A stretch of 64,000 nucleotides of DNA from Marinobacter confluentis (GCF_004785685.1 NZ_SRPF01000001.1:310001-374000), one strand, 5' to 3'; shown: positions 1-9,484, counted from the first letter of the stretch. The notes: a model not told the origin generated them from the sequence alone. A program made the numbers and translations.

Positions 1-30
1 GGACAAGGCAAAGAGGAAGGTAAAGACCGA

Positions 31-777
31 ATGTGGCAAATTTTTCACAAACTGGGATCGCCTAAATGGTTCTACGGCATTGCGTCCCGGTTGATGCCAT
101 GGTTGCTGTGGGTCGGGGTTGCGCTGTTCATCGCAGGGGTCATCTGGGGCCTGGCGTTCGCGCCACCGGAACGCCTTCAGGGCAACAGTTACCGGATCAT
201 CTATATCCATGTTCCGGCTGCGTTTCTGGCCCAGTCTGTCTATGTCATGATGGCGGTCGCCGCAGTGGTGACCCTCGTGTGGCGCATGAAGCTGGCGGAT
301 GTCTTCGTCAAATCGGTTGCGCCGATAGGCGCACTGCTGACTTTTCTGGCACTGTTTACCGGCGCGGTCTGGGGCAAGCCCACCTGGGGTACCTGGTGGG
401 TCTGGGACGCGCGGCTGACCTCCATGCTGATACTGATGTTGCTGTACGCCGGCGCGATTGCACTGGGCCGGGCCATACAGGATGAAAAATCATCGGCCCG
501 GGCGGTTGCCGTACTGGTGCTGGTGGGAGTAGTGAACATTCCCATCATTCAGTATTCGGTTGAGTGGTGGAATACGCTGCATCAGCCATCCACCTTCAAA
601 CTCACCGAGAAGCCGAAAATGGCCTCGGAGATGTGGGTGCCGCTACTGATGGCGATTCTTGGCCTGTACATGCTGTTCGGTTGGCTGGCCTGCCTGAGAA
701 TGCAGACCGAGGTGCTGGTTCGTGAAGGTCGAACACGCTGGGTGAAAGAACTGATACAGCAGGGAGGTACTCGCTAA
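31..777 (+). CDS. ccmC: Heme exporter / heme-handling protein CcmC
   Basis: Inner-membrane component of system I cytochrome c maturation; it presents heme to CcmE at the periplasmic face. The 248-residue protein is mostly hydrophobic with about six membrane segments. It carries the tryptophan-rich heme-handling signature WGTWWVWDARLT (residues 119-130), and the family's two periplasmic histidines are plausible at H60 and in the QYSVEWWNTLHQPS stretch. Length is normal for CcmC. The ATG at 31 is preceded by AGGAAGG (14-20). It is the first complete gene of a ccmC-D-E-F-G-H-I run and overlaps ccmD by one base (TAATG), suggesting coupling. ccmA and ccmB would be expected just upstream, outside the window. 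Assignment is firm from the signature plus context. Confidence 0.97.
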   Translation: MWQIFHKLGSPKWFYGIASRLMPWLLWVGVALFIAGVIWGLAFAPPERLQGNSYRIIYIHVPAAFLAQSVYVMMAVAAVVTLVWRMKLADVFVKSVAPIGALLTFLALFTGAVWGKPTWGTWWVWDARLTSMLILMLLYAGAIALGRAIQDEKSSARAVAVLVLVGVVNIPIIQYSVEWWNTLHQPSTFKLTEKPKMASEMWVPLLMAILGLYMLFGWLACLRMQTEVLVREGRTRWVKELIQQGGTR

Positions 778-1004
778 TGGCATTCGATTCCCTGGAAGCC
801 TTTATTACCATGGGTGGTCACGGACCCTACGTCTGGTCCTGCTATTTCGTCTTTTTTGCGCTGTCGCTCGTACTGATTCAGTGGTCGCGGGTTCATCGCC
901 GTTTTGTGCTGCGAACCCTGGCGCGAGGCTATGCCGAGCCAGACACCGCGGGTACCAGCAGGGCCAGCGCCGATTTCGCGCGGGTGGACACTTCAGATCA
1001 CTGA
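777..1004 (+). CDS. ccmD: Heme exporter protein CcmD
   Basis: Small 75-residue protein with one membrane segment (WSCYFVFFALSLVLIQW) and a basic cytoplasmic tail (RVHRRFVLRTLARGY). CcmD stabilises the CcmABC-CcmE complex and helps release holo-CcmE. The start overlaps the ccmC stop. The N-terminus with the MGGHGPYVWSCY motif is characteristic of CcmD. Sequence alone would be weak evidence, but size, topology, motif and position between ccmC and ccmE make the call secure. The tail is somewhat longer than in enterobacterial CcmD. Confidence 0.93.
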   Translation: MAFDSLEAFITMGGHGPYVWSCYFVFFALSLVLIQWSRVHRRFVLRTLARGYAEPDTAGTSRASADFARVDTSDH

Positions 1005-1036
1005 GCTATCGATTCAATCATTGACGGGTAGGCAAA

Positions 1037-1513
1037 ATGCATCCGATTCGTAAAAAACGGCTGACCATTGTTCTGTTTCTGGTGGTTGGCGTGTCAGTGG
1101 CAGTGGCGCTGACGACCTACGCCCTACGACAGAACATCAACCTGTTCTATGACCCCAGCCAGATTGCCGCCGGCGAAGCGCCTGTGGATGTCCGTATCCG
1201 CGCCGGTGGCATGGTCGAGGAAGATTCAGTGATCAGGGACCCGGAAAGCCTGATGGTTGAATTCAAGGTAACCGACTTTTCCTCCTCCGTGCTGGTGGAA
1301 TACACCGGCATACTTCCGGACCTGTTTGCGGAAGGTCAGGGCGTGGTTGCCATGGGGCGCCTGAATGGCCAGGGCCGGTTCGTCGCCGATCAGGTGCTTG
1401 CAAAACACGATGAAAACTACATGCCGCCGGAAGTGAATGAAGCTCTCGAGAAAGCGGCCAACAAGCGCGCCAGCGAGAGCGGCGGACAGCTTGAGACATC
1501 GGCAGGCTACTGA
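1037..1513 (+). CDS. ccmE: Heme chaperone CcmE
   Basis: Periplasmic heme chaperone anchored by one N-terminal membrane segment (about residues 9-29). It covalently binds heme through a histidine and passes it to the CcmF/H lyase. The motif [13 protein letters not shown] places the heme-binding histidine at H124 and the conserved tyrosine at Y128. An OB-fold-like beta domain (about 48-125) precedes a flexible hydrophilic tail. Length 158 is typical. The HxxxY form indicates the classical histidine-type CcmE, not the CxxxY type. Confidence 0.97.
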   Translation: MHPIRKKRLTIVLFLVVGVSVAVALTTYALRQNINLFYDPSQIAAGEAPVDVRIRAGGMVEEDSVIRDPESLMVEFKVTDFSSSVLVEYTGILPDLFAEGQGVVAMGRLNGQGRFVADQVLAKHDENYMPPEVNEALEKAANKRASESGGQLETSAGY

Positions 1514-1546
1514 GCCGGCTGACACACAGACTTCTGGAGTAAATCG

Positions 1547-3559
1547 ATGTATCCCGAACTCGGACAGATGACGCTGATACTGGCGCTGTTGCTCGCGGTA
1601 CTGCTGTCGGTGGTGCCGCTCTATGGCTCGGTCACCGGCAGGGAGCAACTGCAGGCGTTCGCCAGGCCCTTGACCGCCGGGCTGTTTGTGTTTGTGGCCC
1701 TGGCATTCGCGCTGCTTACCCACGCCTTCCTGACCGATGATTTTTCGGTGGCCTATGTGGCCAATAACAGCAACAGCCTGCTGCCCTGGTATTACAAGTT
1801 CAGCGCTGTCTGGGGCGGCCACGAAGGGTCGCTGGTGCTGTGGATTCTGATGCTGGCAGGCTGGGCGCTGGCGGTGGCGATCTTCAGCCGCCGGCTGCCA
1901 TCAGTCATGGTGGCGCAGGTGCTGTCTGTGATGGGCATGGTGACGGTCGGTTTTCTGCTGTTCACTGTGCTGACGTCCAATCCTTTTGACCGGATTCTGC
2001 CGAACGTTCCCCAGGACGGGGCGGACCTGAACCCGCTGCTTCAGGACTTCGGGCTGATCATTCATCCGCCGATGCTTTACATGGGTTATGTGGGTTTCTC
2101 GGTAGCCTTTGCCTTTGCCATTGCGGCGCTGATCAACGGTCGCCTTGATGCAGCCTGGGCTCGCTGGTCCCGCCCCTGGACGACGGCTGCATGGGCTTTT
2201 CTATCGCTGGGTATCGCCCTGGGCAGCTGGTGGGCCTATTACGAACTTGGCTGGGGCGGCTGGTGGTTCTGGGACCCGGTGGAGAATGCTTCCCTGTTGC
2301 CTTGGCTTTCCGGCACCGCGCTGATGCACAGCCTGGCGGTTACCGAGAAACGTGGCGTGTTCAAAAGCTGGACCGTGTTGCTGGCGATCGTCACCTTTGC
2401 CCTTAGTCTGCTGGGGACGTTTCTGGTACGTTCGGGGGTTCTGACGTCCGTTCACTCCTTCGCATCGGACCCTGAGCGCGGCACTTTCCTGCTGGCCTTG
2501 CTGGCGATCACCATAGTCTCCAGTCTGACACTCTATGCCTTCCGGGCGCCGGTGGTTCATGCCCGGGCGTCCTACGCGGGGCTGTCGCGGGAAGTGTTCC
2601 TGCTGATGAACAACGTGCTGTTGGTGGCGTCAACCCTGCTGGTTCTGCTCGGTACACTCTACCCGCTGGTGCTGGACTACCTGGATATGGGCCGGCTGTC
2701 CATCGGTGAGCCCTTCTTCAACCTGACCTTCAGCCCCCTGGCTGTGGCGGCCGGGCTGCTTCTGGGCGCGGGCATTTTCTCCCGCTGGAAGAAAACCGAC
2801 GGTGGCTGGCTTGGCCGAAAGCTGCTCTGGCCCCTGGCTGTCAGTACGCTGTTTACGGCGCTGGTCATGGTCGGCTACGGCGAATTCAAACCCTGGGCCT
2901 TCGCCGGTACTTTCTCGGCGTCCTGGGTGGTTATTGCCACTTTCTGGGATCTCTGGGAAAAATCTTCGTCCCGCAAGGGCAGGCTCCACGGTCTGAAGCG
3001 CCAGACCCGAAGCTACTACGGCATGGTGCTGGGCCATCTGGGCATGGCAATTGTCATGGCCGGCGCCACCATCGCCTCTAACTATGGCATTGAACGGGAC
3101 GTCCGGATGTCACCCGGTGACACCGCTCAGGTGGGGGACTATCAGGCGCGGTTTACCGAAATCGGCAATCGGCGGGGCCCGAACTTCACCGCAGAGTACG
3201 GGCGCTTCGAGGTTCTGGACAGCGATGGCCAACTGGTGTCGGTTCAGTATCCGGAAAAACGCCAGTATCTGGTTCAGCGCAGCGTGATGACCGAGGCGGG
3301 CATTGATGCCGGTCTGTTCCGGGACATTTTCATTGCCGTTGGCGAGCGGGTATCGGACGACGCCTGGGCGATACGCCTGCAATACAAGCCACTGGTTCGC
3401 TGGCTGTGGCTGGGTTCCATCTTTATGGCCGTAGGCGGTTTCCTGGCGATTTCTGATCGTCGTTACCGGCTCAGGGACAAGGTGCCTGAATCTGCCGGTA
3501 AAGCGGCAGCAGAGGGGGGCGGCCAGGCACCCGGTAAACCGGCTGGAGCGACCTCATGA
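1547..3559 (+). CDS. ccmF: Cytochrome c heme lyase subunit CcmF
   Basis: Large polytopic membrane protein (670 residues) that with CcmH and CcmI ligates heme to apocytochromes. The hallmark tryptophan-rich WWD motif GWGGWWFWDPVENASLLPWL lies at about residues 235-255, and conserved histidines such as those in IHPPMLYMG and HSLAVTEKRG are present. More than ten hydrophobic helices are evident, with a soluble periplasmic segment near 510-610 and a final helix near 620-640. The C-terminal tail is rich in Ala/Gly/Lys. The ATG follows GGAGTAAATCG. It overlaps ccmG by four bases (ATGA). Confidence 0.98.
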   Translation: MYPELGQMTLILALLLAVLLSVVPLYGSVTGREQLQAFARPLTAGLFVFVALAFALLTHAFLTDDFSVAYVANNSNSLLPWYYKFSAVWGGHEGSLVLWILMLAGWALAVAIFSRRLPSVMVAQVLSVMGMVTVGFLLFTVLTSNPFDRILPNVPQDGADLNPLLQDFGLIIHPPMLYMGYVGFSVAFAFAIAALINGRLDAAWARWSRPWTTAAWAFLSLGIALGSWWAYYELGWGGWWFWDPVENASLLPWLSGTALMHSLAVTEKRGVFKSWTVLLAIVTFALSLLGTFLVRSGVLTSVHSFASDPERGTFLLALLAITIVSSLTLYAFRAPVVHARASYAGLSREVFLLMNNVLLVASTLLVLLGTLYPLVLDYLDMGRLSIGEPFFNLTFSPLAVAAGLLLGAGIFSRWKKTDGGWLGRKLLWPLAVSTLFTALVMVGYGEFKPWAFAGTFSASWVVIATFWDLWEKSSSRKGRLHGLKRQTRSYYGMVLGHLGMAIVMAGATIASNYGIERDVRMSPGDTAQVGDYQARFTEIGNRRGPNFTAEYGRFEVLDSDGQLVSVQYPEKRQYLVQRSVMTEAGIDAGLFRDIFIAVGERVSDDAWAIRLQYKPLVRWLWLGSIFMAVGGFLAISDRRYRLRDKVPESAGKAAAEGGGQAPGKPAGATS

Positions 3560-4095
3560 AGCGGCTGCTGATGTTTCTGCCGGTGGTGTTGGTGGTGGTT
3601 CTGGGGGTTATCCTGTTTGCCGGTATTGGCAAGGACCCGAACCGGCTGGATTCCGCGCTGATCGGCAAGCCGGTCCCTCAGTTCAGTCTGGCGGACCTGC
3701 GCGCGGCTGATCAGCAACTGGGCCCGGAGCTTTTTCAGGGGCAGGTGTCGTTGCTGAATGTCTGGGGTACCTGGTGCCCGGCCTGCCGCGACGAGCATGA
3801 TGATCTGCTATGGCTGGCCAACGAAAAAGACGTTCGCATTGTCGGGCTGAACTACAAGGATGATCGCGAGGGCGCGTTGAAATGGCTTTCTGACCTTGGC
3901 GACCCTTACGCGGTCAATATCTACGATCCGAGGGGCAGCCTGGGGTTTGATCTGGGCGTGTACGGCGCACCGGAAACCTATTTCATCGACGCCGAGGGCA
4001 TTGTGCGCTTGCGCCATGTCGGCGTGGTCAATGAGAAAGTATGGAACGAGAAGTTCCAGCCGTTGATGGAAGAGTACGGGGAGAGCCGTTCATGA
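3556..4095 (+). CDS. ccmG: Thiol:disulfide interchange protein CcmG/DsbE
   Basis: Membrane-tethered periplasmic thioredoxin-like reductant for apocytochrome c and CcmH thiols. One N-terminal signal-anchor (about 5-22) is followed by a thioredoxin fold. The active site WGTWCPAC gives cysteines C74 and C77, and the cis-proline loop GAPETYF is typical of DsbE. Length 179 is normal. It overlaps both neighbours (ATGA with ccmF upstream, ATGA with ccmH downstream), so it is probably translationally coupled. Confidence 0.97.
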   Translation: MKRLLMFLPVVLVVVLGVILFAGIGKDPNRLDSALIGKPVPQFSLADLRAADQQLGPELFQGQVSLLNVWGTWCPACRDEHDDLLWLANEKDVRIVGLNYKDDREGALKWLSDLGDPYAVNIYDPRGSLGFDLGVYGAPETYFIDAEGIVRLRHVGVVNEKVWNEKFQPLMEEYGESRS

Positions 4096-4583
4096 CCGCA
4101 CCAGCCCGAGTCGGAATATTGCTGGCGCTGATGCTGTCATCGGTATCAGTGTTTGGCCAGAGCCAGGACGTGTACCAGTTTGATTCCCGGGAACAGGAAC
4201 AGCGCTTCCAGACCCTGATCGCCGAGCTGCGCTGCCCCAAATGCCAGAACCAGAATATCGCCGACTCCAACGCGCCGATCTCCAAGGACATGCGCGAGGC
4301 GGTTTACCGGATGATGTCTGATGGCGCCAGTAACGAAGAAATCACCAATGCCCTGGTGTCCCGTTTTGGCGAATTTGTTCGCTATAAACCGGAAGTGGAC
4401 AGCCGCACCATCATGCTCTGGGCGACCCCGGCGCTGGTCGTGTTCATCGGGGTTGTTGTGGTGCTGCTTACGGTCCGCCGGTCTGGCCGGGCCGGCCCCG
4501 CTGCCGGTGCCCTGACCGATGAAGAGCGGGCGCGCGCATCCCGTCTGCTCTATGACGAAGACCAGAACGACCGCTCATCCTGA
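4092..4583 (+). CDS. ccmH: Cytochrome c maturation protein CcmH
   Basis: Thiol-disulfide component of the heme lyase. The N-terminal signal peptide (about residues 1-23) is followed by the LRCPKCQNQNIADSNAPI motif; the LRCxxC pair is C48/C51. A C-terminal membrane helix (TIMLWATPALVVFIGVVVVLL) anchors it. The start chosen is the ATG at 4092, which overlaps the ccmG stop as ATGA and begins a good signal peptide; an in-frame start 51 bases upstream would add a charged, non-signal N-terminus. At 163 residues this is the short CcmH; the TPR part found fused in Escherichia coli is encoded separately by the next gene. Confidence 0.96.
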   Translation: MTAPARVGILLALMLSSVSVFGQSQDVYQFDSREQEQRFQTLIAELRCPKCQNQNIADSNAPISKDMREAVYRMMSDGASNEEITNALVSRFGEFVRYKPEVDSRTIMLWATPALVVFIGVVVVLLTVRRSGRAGPAAGALTDEERARASRLLYDEDQNDRSS

Positions 4584-4612
4584 CCACATTTCAACCATTG
4601 ACTGACGGATCT

Positions 4613-5920
4613 ATGACACAGACCTTTTGGCTTACCGCCAGTGTGCTCATCCTGCTGGCGCTCTGTTTTATTGTTGCACCGCTGGTTTTCCACCGTTCCG
4701 GTCGGCGTGCCGCGCTGGATCTGCGGAACCAGAATCTGCTGGCCTATCGCAGTCGTCTCGCAGAGCTGGATCGTGAGCTGGAAGCCGGGACTCTTGATCA
4801 GGAAAGCTATCAGCAGCTCAGGGATGAACTGATCGGCAGCCTGACGGACGATGTACCGGACGCCGACCGGGGTATGCTGGATTCTCCCAACATGATGAAG
4901 GGTGGCAGAAGCGCCCGTGTGGTGGTGCTGGCATGCCTGATTGCAATACCGGCTGCGGCGGTGTTTTTCTACGAGCGCTGGGGATATATGGGCGAACTGG
5001 AGCAGTTTCTGACCATGCAGGAGATGGCGGCCAGCGACGGCGACAGGCGCGGCCAGATGCAGGGCCTGGCCGAGCAGTTGAGGGAGAAACTGGAAGCCAG
5101 CCCGGGCAATACAGATGGCTGGGCCATGCTTGGCCGCACTTACATGACCCTGGAGCAGTATCCGGATGCCGCCTGGGCGTTTGAACGCCTGGCCGAGAGT
5201 ATTGAGGAAGATCCACAGCGGGAGGCCACCGCCTGGGGCCTGTCGGCCCAGGCCCTGTTTTTCCAGAGTGAGGGTCAGCCCGGTGGTGAGGTACAGCGGG
5301 CCATTGAAAACGCCAGGGCCATAAACCCGGACGAGGTGAATTCGCTGGGTCTTCTTGGTATTACCGCGTTCAGCCAGCAGCAATACGAGGATGCGCTGAA
5401 TTACTGGGAGCGGATTCTGGAGGTCGCGCCCGACCATCCACAGGTTGCGTCAATTCGCCAGGGTATCGAAGAGGCCTATCAGCGTCTGGGCCAGGAAATG
5501 CCAACGACGGAAATGCCATCGACGGCCGGTTCCGCCGATGGCCAGGGATCGGCCGGGGTGCTGGTGAAAGTCGAGATTGATCCGGCCTTTGCCGATGACA
5601 TTGCCGACGACACGGCCCTGTTCGTGTTTGCCCGCCCGGTGGATGCCACCGGCGGCGCGCCGCTGGCCGTTGCCCGCTTGACCGCCGGCCAGTTGCCGGC
5701 CGTGGTGCGGCTGGATGATCGCAACGCCATGTCACCCCAGGCACGGATTTCTGATGCGGAGTCGGTTCGGGTGCAGGCGAGGTTGTCCCGCAGTGGCAAC
5801 GCCATGCCCCAGGCGGGAGACTGGCAGGGCCAGATTGATGAGCCAGTTGTGGTTCAGGAGAACGCCGGGGCAGCATCTGAGCCGGTCACTCTGGTGATTG
5901 ATACCCAGTTGACCAATTAA
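4613..5920 (+). CDS. ccmI: Cytochrome c biogenesis protein CcmI (TPR)
   Basis: Apocytochrome c chaperone of the heme lyase complex, 435 residues. Two membrane helices (near residues 4-22 and 98-116) flank a cytoplasmic coiled segment (ALDLRNQNLLAYRSRLAELD). Periplasmic tetratricopeptide repeats follow (GWAMLGRTYMTLEQYPDAAWAFERL, then NSLGLLGITAFSQQQYEDALNYWERIL). The C-terminal domain is beta-rich. The ATG at 4613 is preferred; a TTG at 4598 would add only five residues. It is the last ccm gene; the stop lies 25 bases from the stop of convergent batD with no obvious terminator hairpin. Confidence 0.95.
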   Translation: MTQTFWLTASVLILLALCFIVAPLVFHRSGRRAALDLRNQNLLAYRSRLAELDRELEAGTLDQESYQQLRDELIGSLTDDVPDADRGMLDSPNMMKGGRSARVVVLACLIAIPAAAVFFYERWGYMGELEQFLTMQEMAASDGDRRGQMQGLAEQLREKLEASPGNTDGWAMLGRTYMTLEQYPDAAWAFERLAESIEEDPQREATAWGLSAQALFFQSEGQPGGEVQRAIENARAINPDEVNSLGLLGITAFSQQQYEDALNYWERILEVAPDHPQVASIRQGIEEAYQRLGQEMPTTEMPSTAGSADGQGSAGVLVKVEIDPAFADDIADDTALFVFARPVDATGGAPLAVARLTAGQLPAVVRLDDRNAMSPQARISDAESVRVQARLSRSGNAMPQAGDWQGQIDEPVVVQENAGAASEPVTLVIDTQLTN

Positions 5921-5945
5921 TCTTGGCTGGCAGCTGCACCGAGCA

Positions 5946-7700
5946 TTATGAACGACCGGCGTCAGGGCTCAGTTCTTTCGGGTAGAGTGATGGCAGAGGG
6001 CTCCTGGCCGCCGGCCTTGCGGTCATGGCCTGTCGGCATTCAGATAGGGCCTTGACCAGCCGGTCACCCTGCCAGCCAGACGTGCTATCACTCGACTGAC
6101 CGTAAGCCCGCGCCTGCAGGTTCCGGATTTCCTCCTCCACCCTGTCATCGCCGAGTAACTGGAAGGCGTCGCCAAGGCTGACGACGGAGTGCTGGGGGTT
6201 ACTGTGCTGTACCCAGCGGATCAGGTGGTCCGGGGTTTCAGGGGCACCGACCTTCGCCGATTCACTCAGGGTTGAAAACAGGGATTTCTCGGACCTGTCT
6301 TCGCTGACCAGGGTCGCGTCCTGCCGTTTTGATGAGCGCTTCGAATACCACCAGCCAAATCCGGTCACGGCCCAGCCTGCCAGCAGTATCAGCGCCACAA
6401 TCTGCCATATGGCCGTTGAAGCCGGTGCTGTCCCGGTCTCTTCTGATGCAGGCTCCGGTTCTGGCGATGCAGGTAGCTGCGGGCTTTCGCCGTCACCAGC
6501 ACTGACGGGCGACGGAGCCGGCGCGCCCTGAACGGTCAGGGTTCTGGCCGGAAGCGTCGCAAATTTCTGGGTGTCGGTATCCGTGTCCCACCAGGGAATG
6601 CGGATTTCAGGCAGAGTGAGGTCGCCGCCGGCCACAGGCACCAGTGCCGTAGTCTGGGACAGTTTTGCGGTCAGCCCTGACTCTGTCGGCACGGTTGTCC
6701 GCTCTGCGTTCTCCGGGTAGGCCCGCAGGCCCTGGGGCATGTCATGGGTGAAGGGAGGCAGTGCTTCTGCGGGCAGGCCTTCCGCCACCAGTGACAGGCT
6801 ACGAGACAGGTTCTGCCCGGCTTCCAGGGTGGGGTCATTGGGCAAGCCGGATTCTGACAGGGTCAGATCACTGGCGGGCAGCCAGGTGTCCCCGGTGAAG
6901 CTGTCTGGTATGTCCTGGACTGGCACCGTAAAGAGTTGTTTGCTGTCCCGCAGAAACTTCAGCCTTCCCGATGAATCCCGGGTCTGCCCCTCAAAGCGGA
7001 TGGCCGGAAGGGTGAGCTCACCGGCCTGCTGGGGAAAGATTCCATAGCGGCGCTCAACGACCCGATAGCGGACACCATCACGGAATCGGGTGTACTCGGT
7101 CTGCTTGCCCAGGCTTTCGATAATGGCGTTGGGGTGCGACGGCTCCGATAGTTCGCCGCGGATCAGATTGCCGTTGAAGAAAAGTTTGACCGACAACACC
7201 ATCTGCTCCTGCACATAGACGCTGTCTTTGTCGGCTGACAGTTCGATAAAGCTGTCTCTGGGCTCTCCGCTCTGTTCCGGCGCGGTGTCTTCCACCACTT
7301 CGATGGTGACGGGGTCCGATTGCGCATCGCGGAAGGTCAGCGGTGGTATGGTTAGTTGGCCCTGGGTTTTTGGCGCCAGCTGGTAAACCCAGGTGACTTC
7401 GCCGACCATTTCGCCGTTAACGGTCTGTATCGAGTAACGCTGGTTCTGCCCCACAATGTCGAAGTCACTCTCGACTTTTTCAATGTCCGGCTGGGGCAGG
7501 CTCGAGGTATCGAAATCAAACAGATTGTCCAGGTTGATGTCGATGGTCATGGTGCCCTTGACGGTCAGGGTCAGCACTTCTCCGGCGTACAGACGTTTGC
7601 GGTCAGGTTCAACAGAGAGGGTTTCCGACGCAGCTGCAGGGGTCACCAGGGCCCAAAGAAGCGGGATCAGAATGAGTGGAAAAACCAGCCGGTTTACCAT
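5946..7700 (-). CDS. batD: BatD family protein (oxygen tolerance / aerotolerance)
   Basis: 584-residue protein with an N-terminal signal peptide (ending near AAASETL), several beta-sandwich repeats (for example RLYAGEVLTLTV and DSVYVQEQMVLSVKLFFNG), a proline-rich linker near residues 390-425, one C-terminal membrane helix (TAIWQIVALILLAGWAVTGFGWWY) and a short cytosolic tail. This layout matches BatD, the membrane partner of von Willebrand BatA/BatB proteins named from Bacteroides aerotolerance operons. Its biochemical role is not established. It is the last gene of the operon and its ATG overlaps the end of batB. Confidence 0.92.
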   Translation of the reverse strand: MVNRLVFPLILIPLLWALVTPAAASETLSVEPDRKRLYAGEVLTLTVKGTMTIDINLDNLFDFDTSSLPQPDIEKVESDFDIVGQNQRYSIQTVNGEMVGEVTWVYQLAPKTQGQLTIPPLTFRDAQSDPVTIEVVEDTAPEQSGEPRDSFIELSADKDSVYVQEQMVLSVKLFFNGNLIRGELSEPSHPNAIIESLGKQTEYTRFRDGVRYRVVERRYGIFPQQAGELTLPAIRFEGQTRDSSGRLKFLRDSKQLFTVPVQDIPDSFTGDTWLPASDLTLSESGLPNDPTLEAGQNLSRSLSLVAEGLPAEALPPFTHDMPQGLRAYPENAERTTVPTESGLTAKLSQTTALVPVAGGDLTLPEIRIPWWDTDTDTQKFATLPARTLTVQGAPAPSPVSAGDGESPQLPASPEPEPASEETGTAPASTAIWQIVALILLAGWAVTGFGWWYSKRSSKRQDATLVSEDRSEKSLFSTLSESAKVGAPETPDHLIRWVQHSNPQHSVVSLGDAFQLLGDDRVEEEIRNLQARAYGQSSDSTSGWQGDRLVKALSECRQAMTARPAARSPLPSLYPKELSPDAGRS

Positions 7701-9484
7701 GGTGTATCGCCCTCGTCAGTTTGTGTGTCCCTTTGCTGATACTGCTGAAGAAATTTTCGGCGAAGCAGCCCGCCAGGGTCATCCGGCACCCGCCTGAGCC
7801 ATTGTTCCTGGCCCTGGGAGAGGGGAGATGTTTCCAGCTCGGCGGGCGCCTCGGCGGTTTGCTGCTGGTCATTATCCTCGCCCTGGTCACCCTGGGCCTG
7901 CTGCTCCTGACCGGGCTCGGCCTGCTCATCCTGCTTTGACGGCTCACCGTTCTGGCCATTCTGCTGCTGGTTTTCTGAGGGCTCGCTCTGGCTCTGGTTT
8001 TCGCCAGACTGGTTCTGCTCGCCGTTCTGGGTGTCTGAGCCCTGCTGTTCACTGTCCTGCTGGTCACCGTTTTCGGACGATTCATTTGAATTATCGCCCT
8101 GTTGTCCGGACTCCTGTTGCTGCTGTTGTTCGAGTAACTGTTTTACCAGGTCACGGTTGAAGCGGGCGTCCTCATGGTCGGGTTGCCGCTCGAGCAGTTG
8201 CTCGTAGGTTTCCAGTGCCTCCTCCAGTTTGCCAGCCCGGGCCAGGGCGTTGGCCTGGTTGTAGGCGGCAGACGGCTCGTTGCCCCGGGCAAAGGCTTCG
8301 GCGGCGCTGTCGAATTCGCCCTGGCGATAAAGTGCGCTGCCTCTCAGGTCCGGGTCTTCCAGTTGTTGAGCCGCCTGTTCCGGGTTCTGGCGGATCAGCT
8401 CTGGCGCACGCTGGTCTTCGCGCAGCCAGAGGCTGTCCCAGGACTGTGCCTGAGCAGGGCGCGGGGTGACGGGTAGCAGGGTAAACAGCACCAGCAATAC
8501 GGCGCCCCTGCGCCACCCTAGCAGGGCCAGAGGGATGACAAGCCACAGCAGCCAGTAGCCGTCGTCCTGCCAGCGGTCAACGGTCAGGTCACGTTCGCTG
8601 TCCTGCCAGTCGTCGGAATCTTCTGAACGCAGTTCAAGCGCCCGTATATCTTCATCGGTAATAGTCATCTCACGGCTTTCACCGCCCCCGGCGTCAGCCG
8701 CTGCCTGCATGGAGCTCGGGTCCGACCGGGCAATCACTATTTCGCCCTGGTCGCGTATGAAGCCCTGGCGTGCCAGAGGAATAGGCCCACCGCCTGTTGT
8801 GCCAACCACCAGTGTGTTCAGTGGGTAGCGGCTATCGGCGAGGGCGTTTTGAAGGTTGTTCTGGTAACGCCGGGCAATGCCATCGGAGATCAACAACAGC
8901 CTGCCCTTGCCGGGTGCCCCCTGTTCCAGCAGATCCAGGGCCCGACGGATTCCGATATCCGCGCGATTGCCGGTTGCCGGCATGATGGTCGGGTCCAGCA
9001 CGTCCAACATGCCCACTATGGTCTGGCTATCATCGGTGAGTGGGGTGACAACGTGGGCGTCAGCGGAATAAACCACCAGTGCCGTCAGGCTACCTTCCCG
9101 CGCCTGCAGAATGTCGCGGATCTTGCGTTTGGCAAGGGTCAGGCGGTCTGGCTCCACGTCGGTTGCCAGCATTGACAGCGACAGGTCCAGTACGATCACC
9201 AGGCTGTCGTTCTGCTGCTGCAATGGCGCCGGGGCCTCTCGCCAGGACGGCCCGGCCAGAGCAATGGAAAGCAGCGCAATCGCCAGCATCAGCGGGACCG
9301 TAGGCGAGCGAGCTCCGCTGGCCAGCTGGCCGGATGTGCGGATTAGCGGGGTCAGTAGTCTGGCAGGAATAACCCGGCCCCAGCCGCTGTCGTTGTTGCG
9401 GAATTTGCGCAACACCAAAGGCATGAATAGCGCAGCGAGCAGCAGTAGAAGCCAGAGCGGGCGGATGAAATGGAAATCAGCCAC
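7694..9484 (-). CDS. batB: BatB/BatC-type VWA plus TPR membrane protein
   Basis: 596-residue fusion. Two N-terminal membrane helices (about 9-26 and 63-80) precede a von Willebrand A domain whose MIDAS motif is DLSLS (residues 100-104); the TPLTDDSQT and LLLISDG segments supply the other metal-loop elements. Another helix pair (WLLWLVIPLALLGW, GAVLLVLFTLLPV) follows, then TPR-like repeats (SALYRQGEFDSAAEAFARG; AYNQANALARAGKLEEALETY). Residues about 449-541 are extremely rich in Gln, Glu, Ser, Asn and Gly, before a conserved-looking basic tail (QWLRRVPDDPGGLLRRKF). In Bacteroides these parts are separate BatB and BatC proteins. It overlaps batA by eight bases and batD by seven. Confidence 0.93.
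   Translation of the reverse strand: MADFHFIRPLWLLLLLAALFMPLVLRKFRNNDSGWGRVIPARLLTPLIRTSGQLASGARSPTVPLMLAIALLSIALAGPSWREAPAPLQQQNDSLVIVLDLSLSMLATDVEPDRLTLAKRKIRDILQAREGSLTALVVYSADAHVVTPLTDDSQTIVGMLDVLDPTIMPATGNRADIGIRRALDLLEQGAPGKGRLLLISDGIARRYQNNLQNALADSRYPLNTLVVGTTGGGPIPLARQGFIRDQGEIVIARSDPSSMQAAADAGGGESREMTITDEDIRALELRSEDSDDWQDSERDLTVDRWQDDGYWLLWLVIPLALLGWRRGAVLLVLFTLLPVTPRPAQAQSWDSLWLREDQRAPELIRQNPEQAAQQLEDPDLRGSALYRQGEFDSAAEAFARGNEPSAAYNQANALARAGKLEEALETYEQLLERQPDHEDARFNRDLVKQLLEQQQQQESGQQGDNSNESSENGDQQDSEQQGSDTQNGEQNQSGENQSQSEPSENQQQNGQNGEPSKQDEQAEPGQEQQAQGDQGEDNDQQQTAEAPAELETSPLSQGQEQWLRRVPDDPGGLLRRKFLQQYQQRDTQTDEGDTPW

Noticed and set aside
1-30. Possible end of an upstream gene (ccmB) with a TAA at 21-23
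   Set aside because: Only six codons would be visible; their residues do not allow recognition, although ccmB is expected there from gene order.
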